Shown: one piece after another, positions 1 to 8,442 of the stretch | Position numbering within the stretch: the stretch's first letter is position 1 | Layout of the letters: the number at the start of each line of letters is the position of its first letter | NCBI RefSeq assembly: GCF_002162135.1 | Contig: NZ_CP021382.1 | Span: 1,054,001 to 1,118,000, forward strand | Length of the DNA stretch: 64,000 nucleotides | Direction: 5' to 3' | Source of the DNA: Cellvibrio sp. PSBB006 | GTDB taxonomy: Bacteria > Pseudomonadota > Gammaproteobacteria > Pseudomonadales > Cellvibrionaceae | Made by a program: the position numbers and the translations under genes | Notes under the pieces: generated by a model | What the model was told of the DNA's origin: nothing | Databases searched by the model: none | Seen by the model: the letters and a program-made list of their open reading frames with translations, nothing else

Positions 1-342
1 GACGCCAGCCATATTGACCACACCATTAACCACCGCTGCTTCGCCCTCGGCAAACAGATCCGGCAGGATACCGCTGTAGGTCACCGGCACATCGGCACTA
101 CCATCGGTAATTACAAAATTGACCAACAGAGTATCCGATGCACGGGCAACACTGCCCGGCTTGACACAACCGCCGGCGCGAATACGCGTGTTGTGCGGAA
201 CATCACCGGCGGCGATCTTGCTGGGAGGATAGAAAAGATTAATGTTTTCCCGCAGGGCATAGGTCATCAAACCGATGGCGAGACTGGAGAAAACAATAAT
301 AAAGAGCACGATAATCAAACGCTGCTTGCGCACAGGATGCAT
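1..342 (-). CDS. ccmE: Cytochrome c maturation heme chaperone CcmE (3' part missing)
   Basis: The reverse strand from 342 encodes at least 114 residues and runs off the left edge. It opens with a short basic segment (MHPVRKQR), one membrane anchor (about residues 9-27), then the CcmE beta-barrel start with the N-L-F-Y/P-P-S and A-G-G-x-V-x-x-G-S-V pattern. CcmE binds heme covalently in the periplasm and passes it from CcmC to the CcmF/H ligase. The heme-binding histidine lies beyond the window and cannot be checked. It follows ccmD by 23 bases as the last visible gene of the ccmABCDE run. Start at the ATG ending at 342. Confidence 0.93.
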   Translation of the reverse strand, partial: MHPVRKQRLIIVLFIIVFSSLAIGLMTYALRENINLFYPPSKIAAGDVPHNTRIRAGGCVKPGSVARASDTLLVNFVITDGSADVPVTYSGILPDLFAEGEAAVVNGVVNMAGV

Positions 343-365
343 GGCGATTCCACTTAGTAAATTAA

Positions 366-551
366 CTACACATTTCTATTCGCAGCACGTTGCTGTCGAG
401 CCTGTTGACGCAGGAATTGCCTGCGCTGCAACAAGGGGCTGACCAGCAAATAAACCAGTACTGCAAAGGTAATACCGTAGGCCGCCCAGACGAACGGGCC
501 ATGACCATTCATGACCATAAAGCTGGCGAAGGAGTCGAATTGAAAGGTCAT
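366..551 (-). CDS. ccmD: Heme exporter accessory protein CcmD
   Basis: Small 61-residue protein with one membrane span (about residues 20-40: W-A-A-Y-G-I-T-F then hydrophobic residues) and a basic tail rich in R and Q, the usual CcmD layout. CcmD stabilises the CcmABC complex and helps release holo-CcmE. Its start overlaps the last codons of ccmC by four bases (ATGA type), which points to translational coupling. Position between ccmC and ccmE is diagnostic because the family is too short and variable for motif calls. Confidence 0.92.
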   Translation of the reverse strand: MTFQFDSFASFMVMNGHGPFVWAAYGITFAVLVYLLVSPLLQRRQFLRQQARQQRAANRNV

Positions 552-1354
552 ATTGTGCTGCCCCCTTTGACCGGGATGTCTTTGTTATCTGATGAAACCT
601 GTTGCGCCACCAGATCACTCACCCATTGGGTGCGACTTTCCCGGCGCAGGATTTCAGCGCGCGTGTAAAGCAACAACACCAGCGCATAGAAACAGTAAAA
701 AGCAATCACCATAGCCAGCAGTGGATACAACATGCTGGCGTGAATGGTCGACTCACCAACAAATTTGATCGACGCCGGTTGATGCAAGGTATACCACCAG
801 TCCACTGACTTATAGATGATGGGGATATTGACCGTACCCACCAGGGCCAGGATAGCGCCGGCTTTGTCACCGGTATCCCGGCTATGAAACGCCTGCTGCA
901 ACGCCATGATGCCGAGATAGAGGAAAAACAGAATCAGCATGGAAGTAATGCGCGCATCCCACTCCCACCAGGTTCCCCAGGTAGGTTTTCCCCAGATCGA
1001 GCCGGTTACCAATGAGATAAAGGTCAAGGCGGCACCGATAGGTGCGGCAGATTTCATGACCATGTAGGGCAGCTTCATCTTCCAGATCAGACCGACAGCG
1101 CCGCTGATGGCCATGATGTAATAACCCGCCAGCGCCAGAAAGGCAGCGGGAACGTGAATATAGATAATGCGGTAGCTATTGCCCTGCTTGGCATCAACCG
1201 GGGCGAAAGCCAAACCCCACACAGTGCCGACAATCAGTAACGTCAGCGTAACAACCGTTAGCCAGGGCAACCAAGCCTGGGTCTTTTCGTAAAACCAGCG
1301 GGGGGAACCCAATCGATGAAACCATTGCCACGCCACGTTTTTCACCTCACTCAT
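548..1354 (-). CDS. ccmC: Heme transporter/handling membrane protein CcmC
   Basis: 268 residues, six hydrophobic segments, and the tryptophan-rich periplasmic heme-handling motif W-G-T-W-W-E-W-D-A-R near the middle, flanked by conserved histidines (IHVPAA and the later W-Y-T-L-H-Q segment). CcmC presents heme to CcmE together with the CcmAB ABC module in the inner membrane. Length matches the family (about 245-265) with a slightly long C-terminus. It sits 12 bases after ccmB in the same direction and overlaps ccmD. Confidence 0.96.
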   Translation of the reverse strand: MSEVKNVAWQWFHRLGSPRWFYEKTQAWLPWLTVVTLTLLIVGTVWGLAFAPVDAKQGNSYRIIYIHVPAAFLALAGYYIMAISGAVGLIWKMKLPYMVMKSAAPIGAALTFISLVTGSIWGKPTWGTWWEWDARITSMLILFFLYLGIMALQQAFHSRDTGDKAGAILALVGTVNIPIIYKSVDWWYTLHQPASIKFVGESTIHASMLYPLLAMVIAFYCFYALVLLLYTRAEILRRESRTQWVSDLVAQQVSSDNKDIPVKGGSTI

Positions 1355-1366
1355 TATTATTGTTGA

Positions 1367-2068
1367 TCAACCATCACTGGATACGCGTAACGCGCCAGCA
1401 GCGGCCAAGGGAGCCAGCACCACGGCCAGCGCCAGGAATGCGCCCAACACAGCCAACTGGCTGTTGATGACACTGCCCAGCACCGCATTGTGCACTGCAC
1501 TGGCGCCAAAGATCAGCACCGGAACATATAACGGCATCACAATTAACGACAACAACAGACCACCTTTACGCAATGCCACGGTTAATGCAGCACCGACGGC
1601 GCCGATTAGGCTCATGCTGGCCGTACCCAGTAAAAGGGTTATGCATAGCGGGCCGTAACCCCCTGACGGCAAAGCCAACATAACCCCCAATAGCGGGGAC
1701 ATCAAGGTCAAGGGTAAACCGGTGACCAGCCAATGCACCATTACTTTAGCTAACACGGTGAAATAAAGTGGCTGTGGGCCGATGAGCATCTGCTCCAGGG
1801 AGCCGTCTTCAAAGTCACTGCGGAACAGACCATCCAGGGATAATAAGGTTGCCAGCAACGCCATCACCCAAATCAGACCCGGCGCGATAGCGGCGAGGGT
1901 TTTACTTTCCGGACTAACGCCCAAAGGAATTAAGGTAATGGCAATGAGGAAGAACACCAGAGGGTTAACCATCTCGGCGCGATGACGCACAGCCAGCAAG
2001 AGGTCACGCCGCAGGGTAGCCCAGAAGACGGCAAAGGTGCCCGTTTGTAGGGTCGCTTCAGTCATCAC
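1367..2068 (-). CDS. ccmB: Heme exporter permease CcmB
   Basis: 233 residues with about six membrane spans and the family signature around residues 75-105 (L-S-L-D-G-L-F-R-S-D-F-E-D-G-S-L-E-Q), typical of CcmB. It is the permease of the CcmABCD complex, which uses ATP to release heme-loaded CcmE from CcmC. The start overlaps the end of ccmA by 11 bases, so the two are probably translated in a coupled way. A start at the second methionine is equally possible (MMTEA). Confidence 0.95.
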   Translation of the reverse strand: MMTEATLQTGTFAVFWATLRRDLLLAVRHRAEMVNPLVFFLIAITLIPLGVSPESKTLAAIAPGLIWVMALLATLLSLDGLFRSDFEDGSLEQMLIGPQPLYFTVLAKVMVHWLVTGLPLTLMSPLLGVMLALPSGGYGPLCITLLLGTASMSLIGAVGAALTVALRKGGLLLSLIVMPLYVPVLIFGASAVHNAVLGSVINSQLAVLGAFLALAVVLAPLAAAGALRVSSDG

Positions 2069-2756
2069 CGGCTCCAGGTTGCCCGGCCGGCTGAAAATCC
2101 AGCAGGTTCAGATGCTTGAGCGATGGCAGCGCAAGATCCTGGTGGGAGGTCAGGAGAATCAAACCGCCCTGCTCTGCATGGCTGGCAAAAAGCGTCTCCA
2201 GTTCGGCTGCACCGCGTTTGTCTATGGCCGTAAAGGGTTCATCGAGTATCCACAGGCGCGCCGGGCTGAGATACAAGCGGGCCAGGGCCACCCGGCGCAA
2301 TTGACCCGCTGAGAGCTGGTAGCACGGGGTTTCTTCGTAACCATACAGACCCACCGCTTCCAGGGCGGTGTAGATGGCGGAGCGGGATTCAATGCCGCTG
2401 ATAGCGGCATACCAGCGCAGGTTTTCCAGCGGACTCAGCGCTTTTTTGACGCCCGGCAGGTGCCCGATATACAGCAGTTTACGGCTATAGTCCCAACCCA
2501 CATCCGACACCGGCTGACCATTCCACAACACCGCGCCGGTATAGTCGTTATTGATGCCTGCCAGGGCACGCAACAAGGTCGTTTTGCCGCTGCCATTAGG
2601 GCCGACAATCTGGATAATCTCACCGGGGTAAGCGAGCAGGCTCAGATGGGAGAACAACTGGCGTTCATCGCGTTCACAGGAGACCTGGCGCAACTCCAGC
2701 AGTGGCGTGGACGGCGGAGAGAAAGCTTCCGGCAAAGTCAGGGGCGACTCGGTCAA
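2058..2756 (-). CDS. ccmA: Heme exporter ATP-binding protein CcmA
   Basis: 232-residue ABC ATPase. Walker A is G-P-N-G-S-G-K-T-T (about residues 53-61), the signature is L-S-A-G-Q-L-R-R and Walker B is L-W-I-L-D-E-P-F, followed by the switch histidine in T-S-H-Q. The LSAGQ-type signature and the ccmB neighbour identify CcmA rather than a general transporter. First gene of the minus-strand ccm operon; the promoter should lie in 2757-2930, shared divergently with the FliK-like gene. The N-terminal 20 residues are longer than in most CcmA proteins. Confidence 0.95.
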   Translation of the reverse strand: MTESPLTLPEAFSPPSTPLLELRQVSCERDERQLFSHLSLLAYPGEIIQIVGPNGSGKTTLLRALAGINNDYTGAVLWNGQPVSDVGWDYSRKLLYIGHLPGVKKALSPLENLRWYAAISGIESRSAIYTALEAVGLYGYEETPCYQLSAGQLRRVALARLYLSPARLWILDEPFTAIDKRGAAELETLFASHAEQGGLILLTSHQDLALPSLKHLNLLDFQPAGQPGAGDD

Positions 2757-2930
2757 AATTATCGTTCTCGTGGTCTATCAACGAATGAAGCTCAGTATTT
2801 GGCAATTGCTGCCGTTATACTCGGAGCCAGCTCAAGCAAGTTCAGTGGTGAAAACAGGCGAGCGATTATAGCGAGCATCCGCCGGAGATTTCACGTTTAT
2901 TTACCCGCAACCCTGACGCAGCCATCACAT

Positions 2931-4556
2931 ATGCCCAGCAATTTGCCACCAATTACCCAGAATCTGCTTAGCAGCATGCAACAGATGCGGAGTGAGCAAT
3001 TAGCCAGCCTGAGCAAAATAACGGGATTGAGTGTTGGCAGCACGGTCATGGCTGTGGTGGAACAGATAGCTCCAGCCACCCAGTCACAACGCGACCTGCT
3101 ATTGGCGCAAAGCCAGCAACTCCTGGCACAGCTGCAACAGAAGCCGGCCACACCGGCCATCAAACTCCAGATCGCCACCCTGCTGGAACAGCAACAACTG
3201 TTGGCTTCCCCGCCATTGAAGCTGGTGCAATTACAATTGAACAACCGCCCCCTGCTGACCTATACCGACCAGCCGGTACAAGTGGGCCAGCAGATCCCGG
3301 TCAAGCTGGATACCCAGCAACGCCTGGTGCAGTTGTTAAGCGCTCTCAGTGCTGGCACCTCCCCGTTAACGACCAAAGAGGGAGAACCCGATCTCGCCGC
3401 CATAACCAAGGCGCAACAATCTGTAGTTCACACGGCGGCTCAAGCAAAAGCTCAGAGCGCACTGGCCGAGGCGTTGCGCACGTTATTACCGCAAAAGGAA
3501 AAGCCCCAGGAGTTGTTGGCTGCGCTGGCGCCATTGCAGCAGCTCCCTATTAAACAGCGAGATCAACTGCTGCCCACCACGGTGCAACAAGCCTTGCGCA
3601 GTGTGGCTGATCAACTGCGCTCCATGCCGCAACTGACCAATCCCAAACTGCTTCCCATGGTGTTGAAGAACAGTGGTGTGCAATTTGAACAGAAGCTTGC
3701 CGCTAACCTCTCCCCTGCCCCGGAATCATCTGTGGCAACGAAAAATCCCGTCTCAATCCCAACCAACCCGATTAGCCAACGCTTGATCAGCCAGGATTAC
3801 AAAGGCGCCCTGCTGCATCTGCTCAATCAACTTGGCCAAGCCTTGGGCAAAGCGGCTCCACCGATGAATGAAGTACCATCGACACCGCTTACAAGCACGC
3901 CGTCGGCTACCTCATCCACCACGCCCCTGCCATTCAGTCCGTTGCAATCCACGGGGTTTGCGTTACCGACACCGCTGCAATTTCCCACGGCGTTGCAATT
4001 GCTCCAGCACCTGGCGGCCCGTCCCAACCTGGATCTGAGTGATAAAGTGTTGCGCACGCAACTGATGCTGCTGCTACATCAGCACACATTGACCAGTCTG
4101 GCGAAGGTGCAGTTACAACAACTGCACACGCTGAACCATCAACAAAGCCAGGTAGACAGCCCACAACCGACCCAGTCCTGGCTGTTTGACATCCCGGTGC
4201 GCTATGGGCAAGACGTACACCCGTTGGAGATCCGCATCGATCAGGAGTGGGTAAACGACGAGAAAAATGAAGAGAATCCGCGGGACAAGGTCAAGCAATG
4301 GTCGGTCATGCTCAGTTTCAACCTGCCACGCCTGGGCGGTCTCTATGCCCAACTGACCATTCTTGATGATGCAGTGTCAGCCAAACTCTGGGCAGAGCAA
4401 GCCTCGACTCTTGCCCAGGCCCAAGCGAGCCTGGACAGCCTGCGCCAACAACTACAGTCCCAGGGTGTGGATGTGAAACAACTGCAATGTGTCACCGGGC
4501 CGCCACCCAGCCGTTCTGTCTCATTGAACTATGCGTTGGTGGATATTCAAACGTGA
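2931..4556 (+). CDS. Flagellar hook-length control protein FliK-like
   Basis: 541 residues from the ATG at 2931. The first two thirds are low complexity and rich in Q, L, A and P, as in the disordered secreted part of FliK. The C-terminus (about residues 400-530) holds the globular Flg_hook-type domain: P-V-R-Y-G-Q-D-V-H-P-L-E-I-R-I followed by W-S-V-M-L-S-F-N-L-P-R-L-G and L-W-A-E. FliK measures hook length through the export gate. The open frame extends upstream to 2460, but that part is antisense to ccmA. It forms a pair with the FlhB-C-like gene 10 bases downstream; no other flagellar genes are in the window, so this is likely a second, divergent FliK family member. Confidence 0.8.
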   Translation: MPSNLPPITQNLLSSMQQMRSEQLASLSKITGLSVGSTVMAVVEQIAPATQSQRDLLLAQSQQLLAQLQQKPATPAIKLQIATLLEQQQLLASPPLKLVQLQLNNRPLLTYTDQPVQVGQQIPVKLDTQQRLVQLLSALSAGTSPLTTKEGEPDLAAITKAQQSVVHTAAQAKAQSALAEALRTLLPQKEKPQELLAALAPLQQLPIKQRDQLLPTTVQQALRSVADQLRSMPQLTNPKLLPMVLKNSGVQFEQKLAANLSPAPESSVATKNPVSIPTNPISQRLISQDYKGALLHLLNQLGQALGKAAPPMNEVPSTPLTSTPSATSSTTPLPFSPLQSTGFALPTPLQFPTALQLLQHLAARPNLDLSDKVLRTQLMLLLHQHTLTSLAKVQLQQLHTLNHQQSQVDSPQPTQSWLFDIPVRYGQDVHPLEIRIDQEWVNDEKNEENPRDKVKQWSVMLSFNLPRLGGLYAQLTILDDAVSAKLWAEQASTLAQAQASLDSLRQQLQSQGVDVKQLQCVTGPPPSRSVSLNYALVDIQT

Positions 4557-4566
4557 GAGCTAAACC

Positions 4567-4887
4567 ATGACCGACCGACATCCTGACGACGTATTTTCCC
4601 GCGACCAGGTACAAAAGGCCGTTGCACTTTTTTACGATGGAAAAAATGCACCGCATGTCAGTGCCAAAGGAACCGGTGCGATTGCACAGCAGATTATTGA
4701 TATTGCGAATGAGCACAATGTCCCCTTGTGCGATAACAGCGCATTGGTCGATTTGTTGGTCAACCTTGAGCTGGGCGATGAGATCCCCACATCGCTTTAC
4801 ATCGCGGTGGCCTACATCATCGCGTTTGCCTATGACCTCGAAGGCAAACAACCGGAGGGTTGGCAAGGGAGCAATCCCACACCGTAA
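4567..4887 (+). CDS. FlhB C-terminal-domain-like protein (FlhX type)
   Basis: 106 residues resembling only the cytoplasmic domain of the export-gate protein FlhB/YscU: A-V-A-L-F-Y-D-G, then a basic-hydrophobic strand, I-I-D-I-A-N-E-H-N-V-P-L-C-D-N-S-A-L-V-D-L-L and a final E-I-P-x-x-L-Y-x-A-V-A-Y segment. In FlhB this domain follows the NPTH autocleavage site and sets substrate specificity. Here the NPTH motif and all membrane helices are absent. Small proteins of this kind (FlhX, YlqH) are known next to FliK-like genes and can substitute for the cleaved FlhB domain. The preceding gene being FliK-like supports a functional pair. Confidence 0.82.
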   Translation: MTDRHPDDVFSRDQVQKAVALFYDGKNAPHVSAKGTGAIAQQIIDIANEHNVPLCDNSALVDLLVNLELGDEIPTSLYIAVAYIIAFAYDLEGKQPEGWQGSNPTP

Positions 4888-4954
4888 AAATTGGTAACCC
4901 TTTCACTCAATACAAAAAATAACCTTTTCGTGCAATAAATGCCCTTCACTGTTG

Positions 4955-4984
4955 GTCACATAAGTGACAAGATAAATTTATCTT
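4955..4984. promoter_or_regulatory. Two adjacent inverted repeats upstream of the sulfurtransferase gene
   Basis: GTCAC-ATAA-GTGAC (4955-4968) is followed directly by a perfect 16-base palindrome, AAGATAAATTTATCTT (4969-4984), ending 22 bases before the ATG at 5007. The sequence shows the symmetry clearly; that either is an operator is inference, and no regulator is assigned. Confidence 0.4.
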
Positions 4985-5006
4985 CCCATCAACAGAACCC
5001 AGGCTT

Positions 5007-5813
5007 ATGAATACACCCCTGATTACCGCCGAACAATTGCAGGCACAAATAGGCAAAGGCGTGGTGGTTATTGATTGCCGTTTTAACTTAATGGATAAAA
5101 ACCAGGGCTACCAACAATACCGTGCGGGACATATTCCCGGTGCTTGGTATTTTCATCTGGAACACGATCTATCTGCACCGGTTGCTGAGCATGGTGGCCG
5201 TCATCCATTACCGGGCGCAGACATTCTGGCCGATAAATTACGCCGTGCCGGCGTGAACCAACAAACACCGATTGTGGTTTACGATGATTCCCGAATGGCT
5301 TTTGCCGCACGCGCCTGGTGGTTGATTCGTCATCTGGGTCACGAGCATGTGGCAATACTTGATGGCGGCTATCAAGCCTGGTGCGCTCTGGGGGGCATGC
5401 AGGATCGACGGGAACCGGCGCCACGCGCAGGAAATTTTCGCGCGAATTTTACTACTCGGGACGTCGTTAGCTATAACGATATTCAGGAACAAAAGTCCTC
5501 CATGACGTTGATCGATTCTCGCGAAGCCCGGCGCTTTGCGGGTCTGGAAGAACCGATTGATCCCATCGCCGGCCATATTCCGGACGCGCTGAATTATCCC
5601 TGGCAGGAGGTTACCAATGAACAGGGTTATATCAAACCAGCGGATTGGCACCAGCAGCGCTGGCAAAGCCTGCCGGATAAACATAACCTGGTAGTCTATT
5701 GCGGTTCCGGTGTGACAGCCTGCGTAAATTTATTATCGTTGTATTTGAGTGGTATTGAAGCGCGGCTGTATCCCGGCAGTTGGAGCGATTGGTGCTCTTA
5801 TCAAACACATTAA
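5007..5813 (+). CDS. sseA: Sulfurtransferase, two-rhodanese-domain (3-mercaptopyruvate type)
   Basis: 268 residues with tandem rhodanese domains: an inactive N-terminal one (V-I-D-C-R-F, Y-R-x-G-H-I-P-G-A) and a catalytic C-terminal one with the active loop C-G-S-G-V-T-A-C (C232-C239). The CGSGVTA loop is the form found in 3-mercaptopyruvate sulfurtransferases; thiosulfate rhodanese has CRKGVTA. Predicted to transfer sulfane sulfur from mercaptopyruvate to cyanide or thiol acceptors in the cytoplasm. Stands alone between a palindromic upstream region and a bidirectional terminator. The gene symbol is by family; substrate choice is inferred from the loop. Confidence 0.88.
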   Translation: MNTPLITAEQLQAQIGKGVVVIDCRFNLMDKNQGYQQYRAGHIPGAWYFHLEHDLSAPVAEHGGRHPLPGADILADKLRRAGVNQQTPIVVYDDSRMAFAARAWWLIRHLGHEHVAILDGGYQAWCALGGMQDRREPAPRAGNFRANFTTRDVVSYNDIQEQKSSMTLIDSREARRFAGLEEPIDPIAGHIPDALNYPWQEVTNEQGYIKPADWHQQRWQSLPDKHNLVVYCGSGVTACVNLLSLYLSGIEARLYPGSWSDWCSYQTH

Positions 5814-5833
5814 GAGACCGATATTTTTACAAT

Positions 5834-5874
5834 AAAAAAAACGGGCCATGCATTTTGCACTGGCCCGTTTTTTT
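5834..5874. terminator. Bidirectional rho-independent terminator
   Basis: A-rich tract, ACGGGCCA stem, 13-base loop, TGGCCCGT and a T-tract, symmetrical on both strands. It lies between convergent genes (sulfurtransferase on plus, exported protein on minus) and can end both transcripts. Confidence 0.9.
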
Positions 5875-5886
5875 AAGTTCGTTCTT

Positions 5887-6615
5887 TTAACGATATTGGT
5901 ATTCGATTCTTACATCCCATGCGCCACCTTTGTCATCGTCCAGATTGGAACGGCCCTGATAACGCATCAGGTATTTTTCCGGTGAGTAAGCCAGATAAAT
6001 CGGATCGGCAAATATCGACGCAAAACGATTGGCCGGCGTAATAACAAAATAACGCCAATCAGCAGGATTGTCGTTAGCCGCAAGCGGTGTTTTATCCGTG
6101 GCAACTTCACGCACTTGCAAACGCACTGTATCCACACGGGTCGGCAAGGCAAACATGAAATTGACTTTTTTGCCGGTCGTTAATTTTCCCCAATTTTGTT
6201 GAATAAACGCATCAAACCCGGCGTCAATCACCATGGAGGCGTTGTTCATGATTGTTTTTTCATTGGTCGAATAATTCAGACTGTGTGACAACACCAGACG
6301 ACCGTCAACAAAACGCGCAGAGACTTTCTCATCATCCCGTTTATCGTGTAATTCAAATTCCGGCTGGGTGACTTCACCGGTGTAGAACAGCGTTTTGGTT
6401 GCGAAAATGTTACCGTCCGGCTTGGTGTAATTGACGGTGACTTCACGATTGTGATTCATATCGGTGTAATACTCGCTGTACACCAGCAAGTTATTATTGA
6501 CGTTGTAGGCATTGCCGGTAACGGCATAGTTTTCGTTTGCGAAAGCGGCACTGGCAACAAGAAAAAATGCACCAGCAGCACATAATTTACCGGGGAAAGA
6601 CATGGTCAACGACAT
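5887..6615 (-). CDS. Exported protein of unknown function, end of photolyase/lipid operon
   Basis: 242 residues; I do not recognise a named family. A signal peptide is visible (hydrophobic residues 9-25, likely cleavage after A-F-A at 26). The mature protein is mostly polar and predicted beta-rich, with one Y-A-V-T-G-N-A start and a C-terminal Y-R-x-x-Y-x-Y-R-type end (R-I-E-Y-Q-Y-R). It begins 15 bases after the DUF2878 gene in the same direction. Similar operons in Pseudomonas and Vibrio end in a DUF3833 lipoprotein; this protein has no lipobox and does not read like DUF3833. The context suggests a periplasmic role linked to membrane lipid modification, which is inference. A second ATG four codons in (MSFPGK) is an alternative start. 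Confidence 0.7.
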   Translation of the reverse strand: MSLTMSFPGKLCAAGAFFLVASAAFANENYAVTGNAYNVNNNLLVYSEYYTDMNHNREVTVNYTKPDGNIFATKTLFYTGEVTQPEFELHDKRDDEKVSARFVDGRLVLSHSLNYSTNEKTIMNNASMVIDAGFDAFIQQNWGKLTTGKKVNFMFALPTRVDTVRLQVREVATDKTPLAANDNPADWRYFVITPANRFASIFADPIYLAYSPEKYLMRYQGRSNLDDDKGGAWDVRIEYQYR

Positions 6616-6630
6616 AATGAATCTATCCTT

Positions 6631-7149
6631 TTACAAGAACCTGTTTACGAGAAATCGGATTAACGGCAGTACCAACAGCCAGATGACGGCCATTATGGCA
6701 AAAGCCTGAGTCAATGGCACGCCCCATTGCGCATCCGATAATGCTATGCCGCCGGCATAGGCCAGAGGGCCAGCTACTGCACCGGATATAGCACTGATCC
6801 ATGGGCGCTGATAGATCCACGATAAGGAATGGTTCAGCGTGGTTCCCATCAAAATCCACAGGCACCACAGCCACACGGGCGACATCCCCTGCCCGGCAAA
6901 AATAAAGACACCGGCGCCTGCCAGGAGGTTGTCGTGAACCCAACCAAGAACCAGACATACAGCAAGGGTGGTTTTATCCGAATGGCCATACAGCCAAACG
7001 TGGACAACCAGTGCCACTGCGGTAAACAGCGCAGCCCAGAGGTTCCCGCCTAACACGCATACAAACCAACCCAGTTGGAAGATCAGTGCATTGGCAATCC
7101 ATCGATTGCGAGGATTTTGAAAGATCTTTTTGGCAGGAGTTTCATTCAT
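6631..7149 (-). CDS. DUF2878 inner-membrane protein
   Basis: 172 residues with about five to six hydrophobic segments. The pattern N-A-L-I-F-Q-L-G-W-F-V-C-V and G-W-V-H-D-N-L-L-A-G-A-G matches the DUF2878 family, small integral membrane proteins of unknown function usually found right after cyclopropane-fatty-acid-synthase-like genes. The ATG at 7149 overlaps the cfa stop codon (ATGA), the clearest reason to prefer it over the upstream in-frame start at 7254, which would lie inside cfa. Role probably tied to the lipid modification carried out by its neighbours, but not known. Confidence 0.85.
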   Translation of the reverse strand: MNETPAKKIFQNPRNRWIANALIFQLGWFVCVLGGNLWAALFTAVALVVHVWLYGHSDKTTLAVCLVLGWVHDNLLAGAGVFIFAGQGMSPVWLWCLWILMGTTLNHSLSWIYQRPWISAISGAVAGPLAYAGGIALSDAQWGVPLTQAFAIMAVIWLLVLPLIRFLVNRFL

Positions 7150-8417
7150 GCGAAGAAATTCTGCCGAAACTGTGGTTTGGCCAACAAAATCTGGGCCGTG
7201 CCGATACTGCGTTCCATAAATCCGCCTTCGCAGTAACACAAATAAAATTCCCACATACGGATAAAGCGTTCATCAAAGCCCTGCTGTCTGACCTGTTCCA
7301 GATGCGCCAGGAAGCCATTACGCCAATCGCGCAGGGTGCGCGCGTAATGCTCTCCAATATCTTCCATGTGGAGAATATTCATATTGGTTGCGCGGGTGAC
7401 AAGATCGCTGATGACCGTGATGGAAGGCAATGAACCGCCGGGAAAAATATAGCGCTGAATAAAATCCACCGACCGCCGTGCTTGCGCGTAGCGTTGGTCT
7501 GCGATGGTAATCGCCTGCAATAACATCAGGCCGTCGTCTTTCAATAAACGCGAGCACATCGCGAAATATTCGGCATAGTTTTCATGACCGACCGCTTCAA
7601 TCATCTCAATGGATACCAGCTTGGTGTATTGCCCCTGTAGATCGCGGTAGTCATCAAAGCGCACCTGAATACGATCCTCCAGGCCCGCTGCTTTAACCTG
7701 CATCAGCGCATAATCGTGTTGCTCTTTGGAGATGGTCGTGGTGGTGACGCGGCAACCGTAATGGCGGGCGGCATAAATCGCCATGCCGCCCCAACCGGTA
7801 CCGATCTCCAACAAATGATCTTCGGCTGTCAGCCGCAATTTTTCGCAAACCACCGCTAATTTATGAACCGATGCCTGTTCAAGTGTGGCCTCCGCCGTTG
7901 GATAAATTGCCGAGGAATACATCATGCCAGCGTCAAGAAACAAATGAAAAAAATCATTACCCAGGTCGTAATGCGCCGAGATATTTTTACGTGAACCCTC
8001 GCGCGTGTTGCGATTAAACCAGTGAAATACTTTGAGCAGCCCTTTGCCAATACGGGACTGGCGCGAATCCATCGCATCCAGTGCTTCCATGTTGCGCACA
8101 AACAGACGTGTGACATTCGTCAGGTTCGGGCTCGACCAGTAACCACTCATGTAAGCCTCGCCCGCACCGATCGAACCGCCAAAGACAACCTCTGCATACA
8201 ATTGCGGGTTATGAACGTGCAAGTCGGCAACCATATCCGCTTCATTGACATGCTGACCGAATTCAATACATTCCTCGCCTTCGTGTATCCGCAGACAACC
8301 AGTTTCCAGTTGCGTCAACAACGCAAACAACATCTTCTTTGCCAACGCCTGGTTCCAGTTGAGTGAATTCAACCGGTGTGGACGTAATTGTGTGATGCGG
8401 ATGTGTGAGTTATTCAC
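7146..8417 (-). CDS. Cyclopropane-fatty-acyl-phospholipid synthase family methyltransferase
   Basis: 423 residues; SAM-binding motif L-L-E-I-G-T-G-W-G-G-M-A near the middle, preceded by the Cfa-type segment S-A-H-Y-D-L-G-N-D-F-F-H-L-F-L-D and followed by S-I-E-M-I-E-A-V-G-H-E-N-Y and the C-terminal F-I-Q-R-Y-I-F-P-G-G motif. The family moves a methylene or methyl group from SAM onto double bonds of membrane phospholipid acyl chains. In light-regulated operons like this one, relatives (UfaM type) methylate unsaturated chains on the way to furan fatty acids, so the product may not be a cyclopropane. Start is GTG with an AGAGG ten bases upstream. Coupled to DUF2878 by an ATGA overlap. Confidence 0.9.
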   Translation of the reverse strand: MNNSHIRITQLRPHRLNSLNWNQALAKKMLFALLTQLETGCLRIHEGEECIEFGQHVNEADMVADLHVHNPQLYAEVVFGGSIGAGEAYMSGYWSSPNLTNVTRLFVRNMEALDAMDSRQSRIGKGLLKVFHWFNRNTREGSRKNISAHYDLGNDFFHLFLDAGMMYSSAIYPTAEATLEQASVHKLAVVCEKLRLTAEDHLLEIGTGWGGMAIYAARHYGCRVTTTTISKEQHDYALMQVKAAGLEDRIQVRFDDYRDLQGQYTKLVSIEMIEAVGHENYAEYFAMCSRLLKDDGLMLLQAITIADQRYAQARRSVDFIQRYIFPGGSLPSITVISDLVTRATNMNILHMEDIGEHYARTLRDWRNGFLAHLEQVRQQGFDERFIRMWEFYLCYCEGGFMERSIGTAQILLAKPQFRQNFFA

Positions 8418-8442
8418 CTTCTTTTCGCCTCTGTGTTAACGG

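Noticed and set aside
2460..2930. Upstream 157-residue extension of the FliK-like frame
   Set aside because: Most of it is antisense to ccmA, which has Walker motifs. The ATG at 2931 begins the part with FliK character.
4492..4866. 124-residue minus-strand frame over the FlhB-C-like gene
   Set aside because: Antisense to the conserved FlhB-C pattern; no evidence of its own.
5238..5684. 148-residue frame on the minus strand within the sulfurtransferase
   Set aside because: Antisense shadow of a gene with an intact active-site loop.
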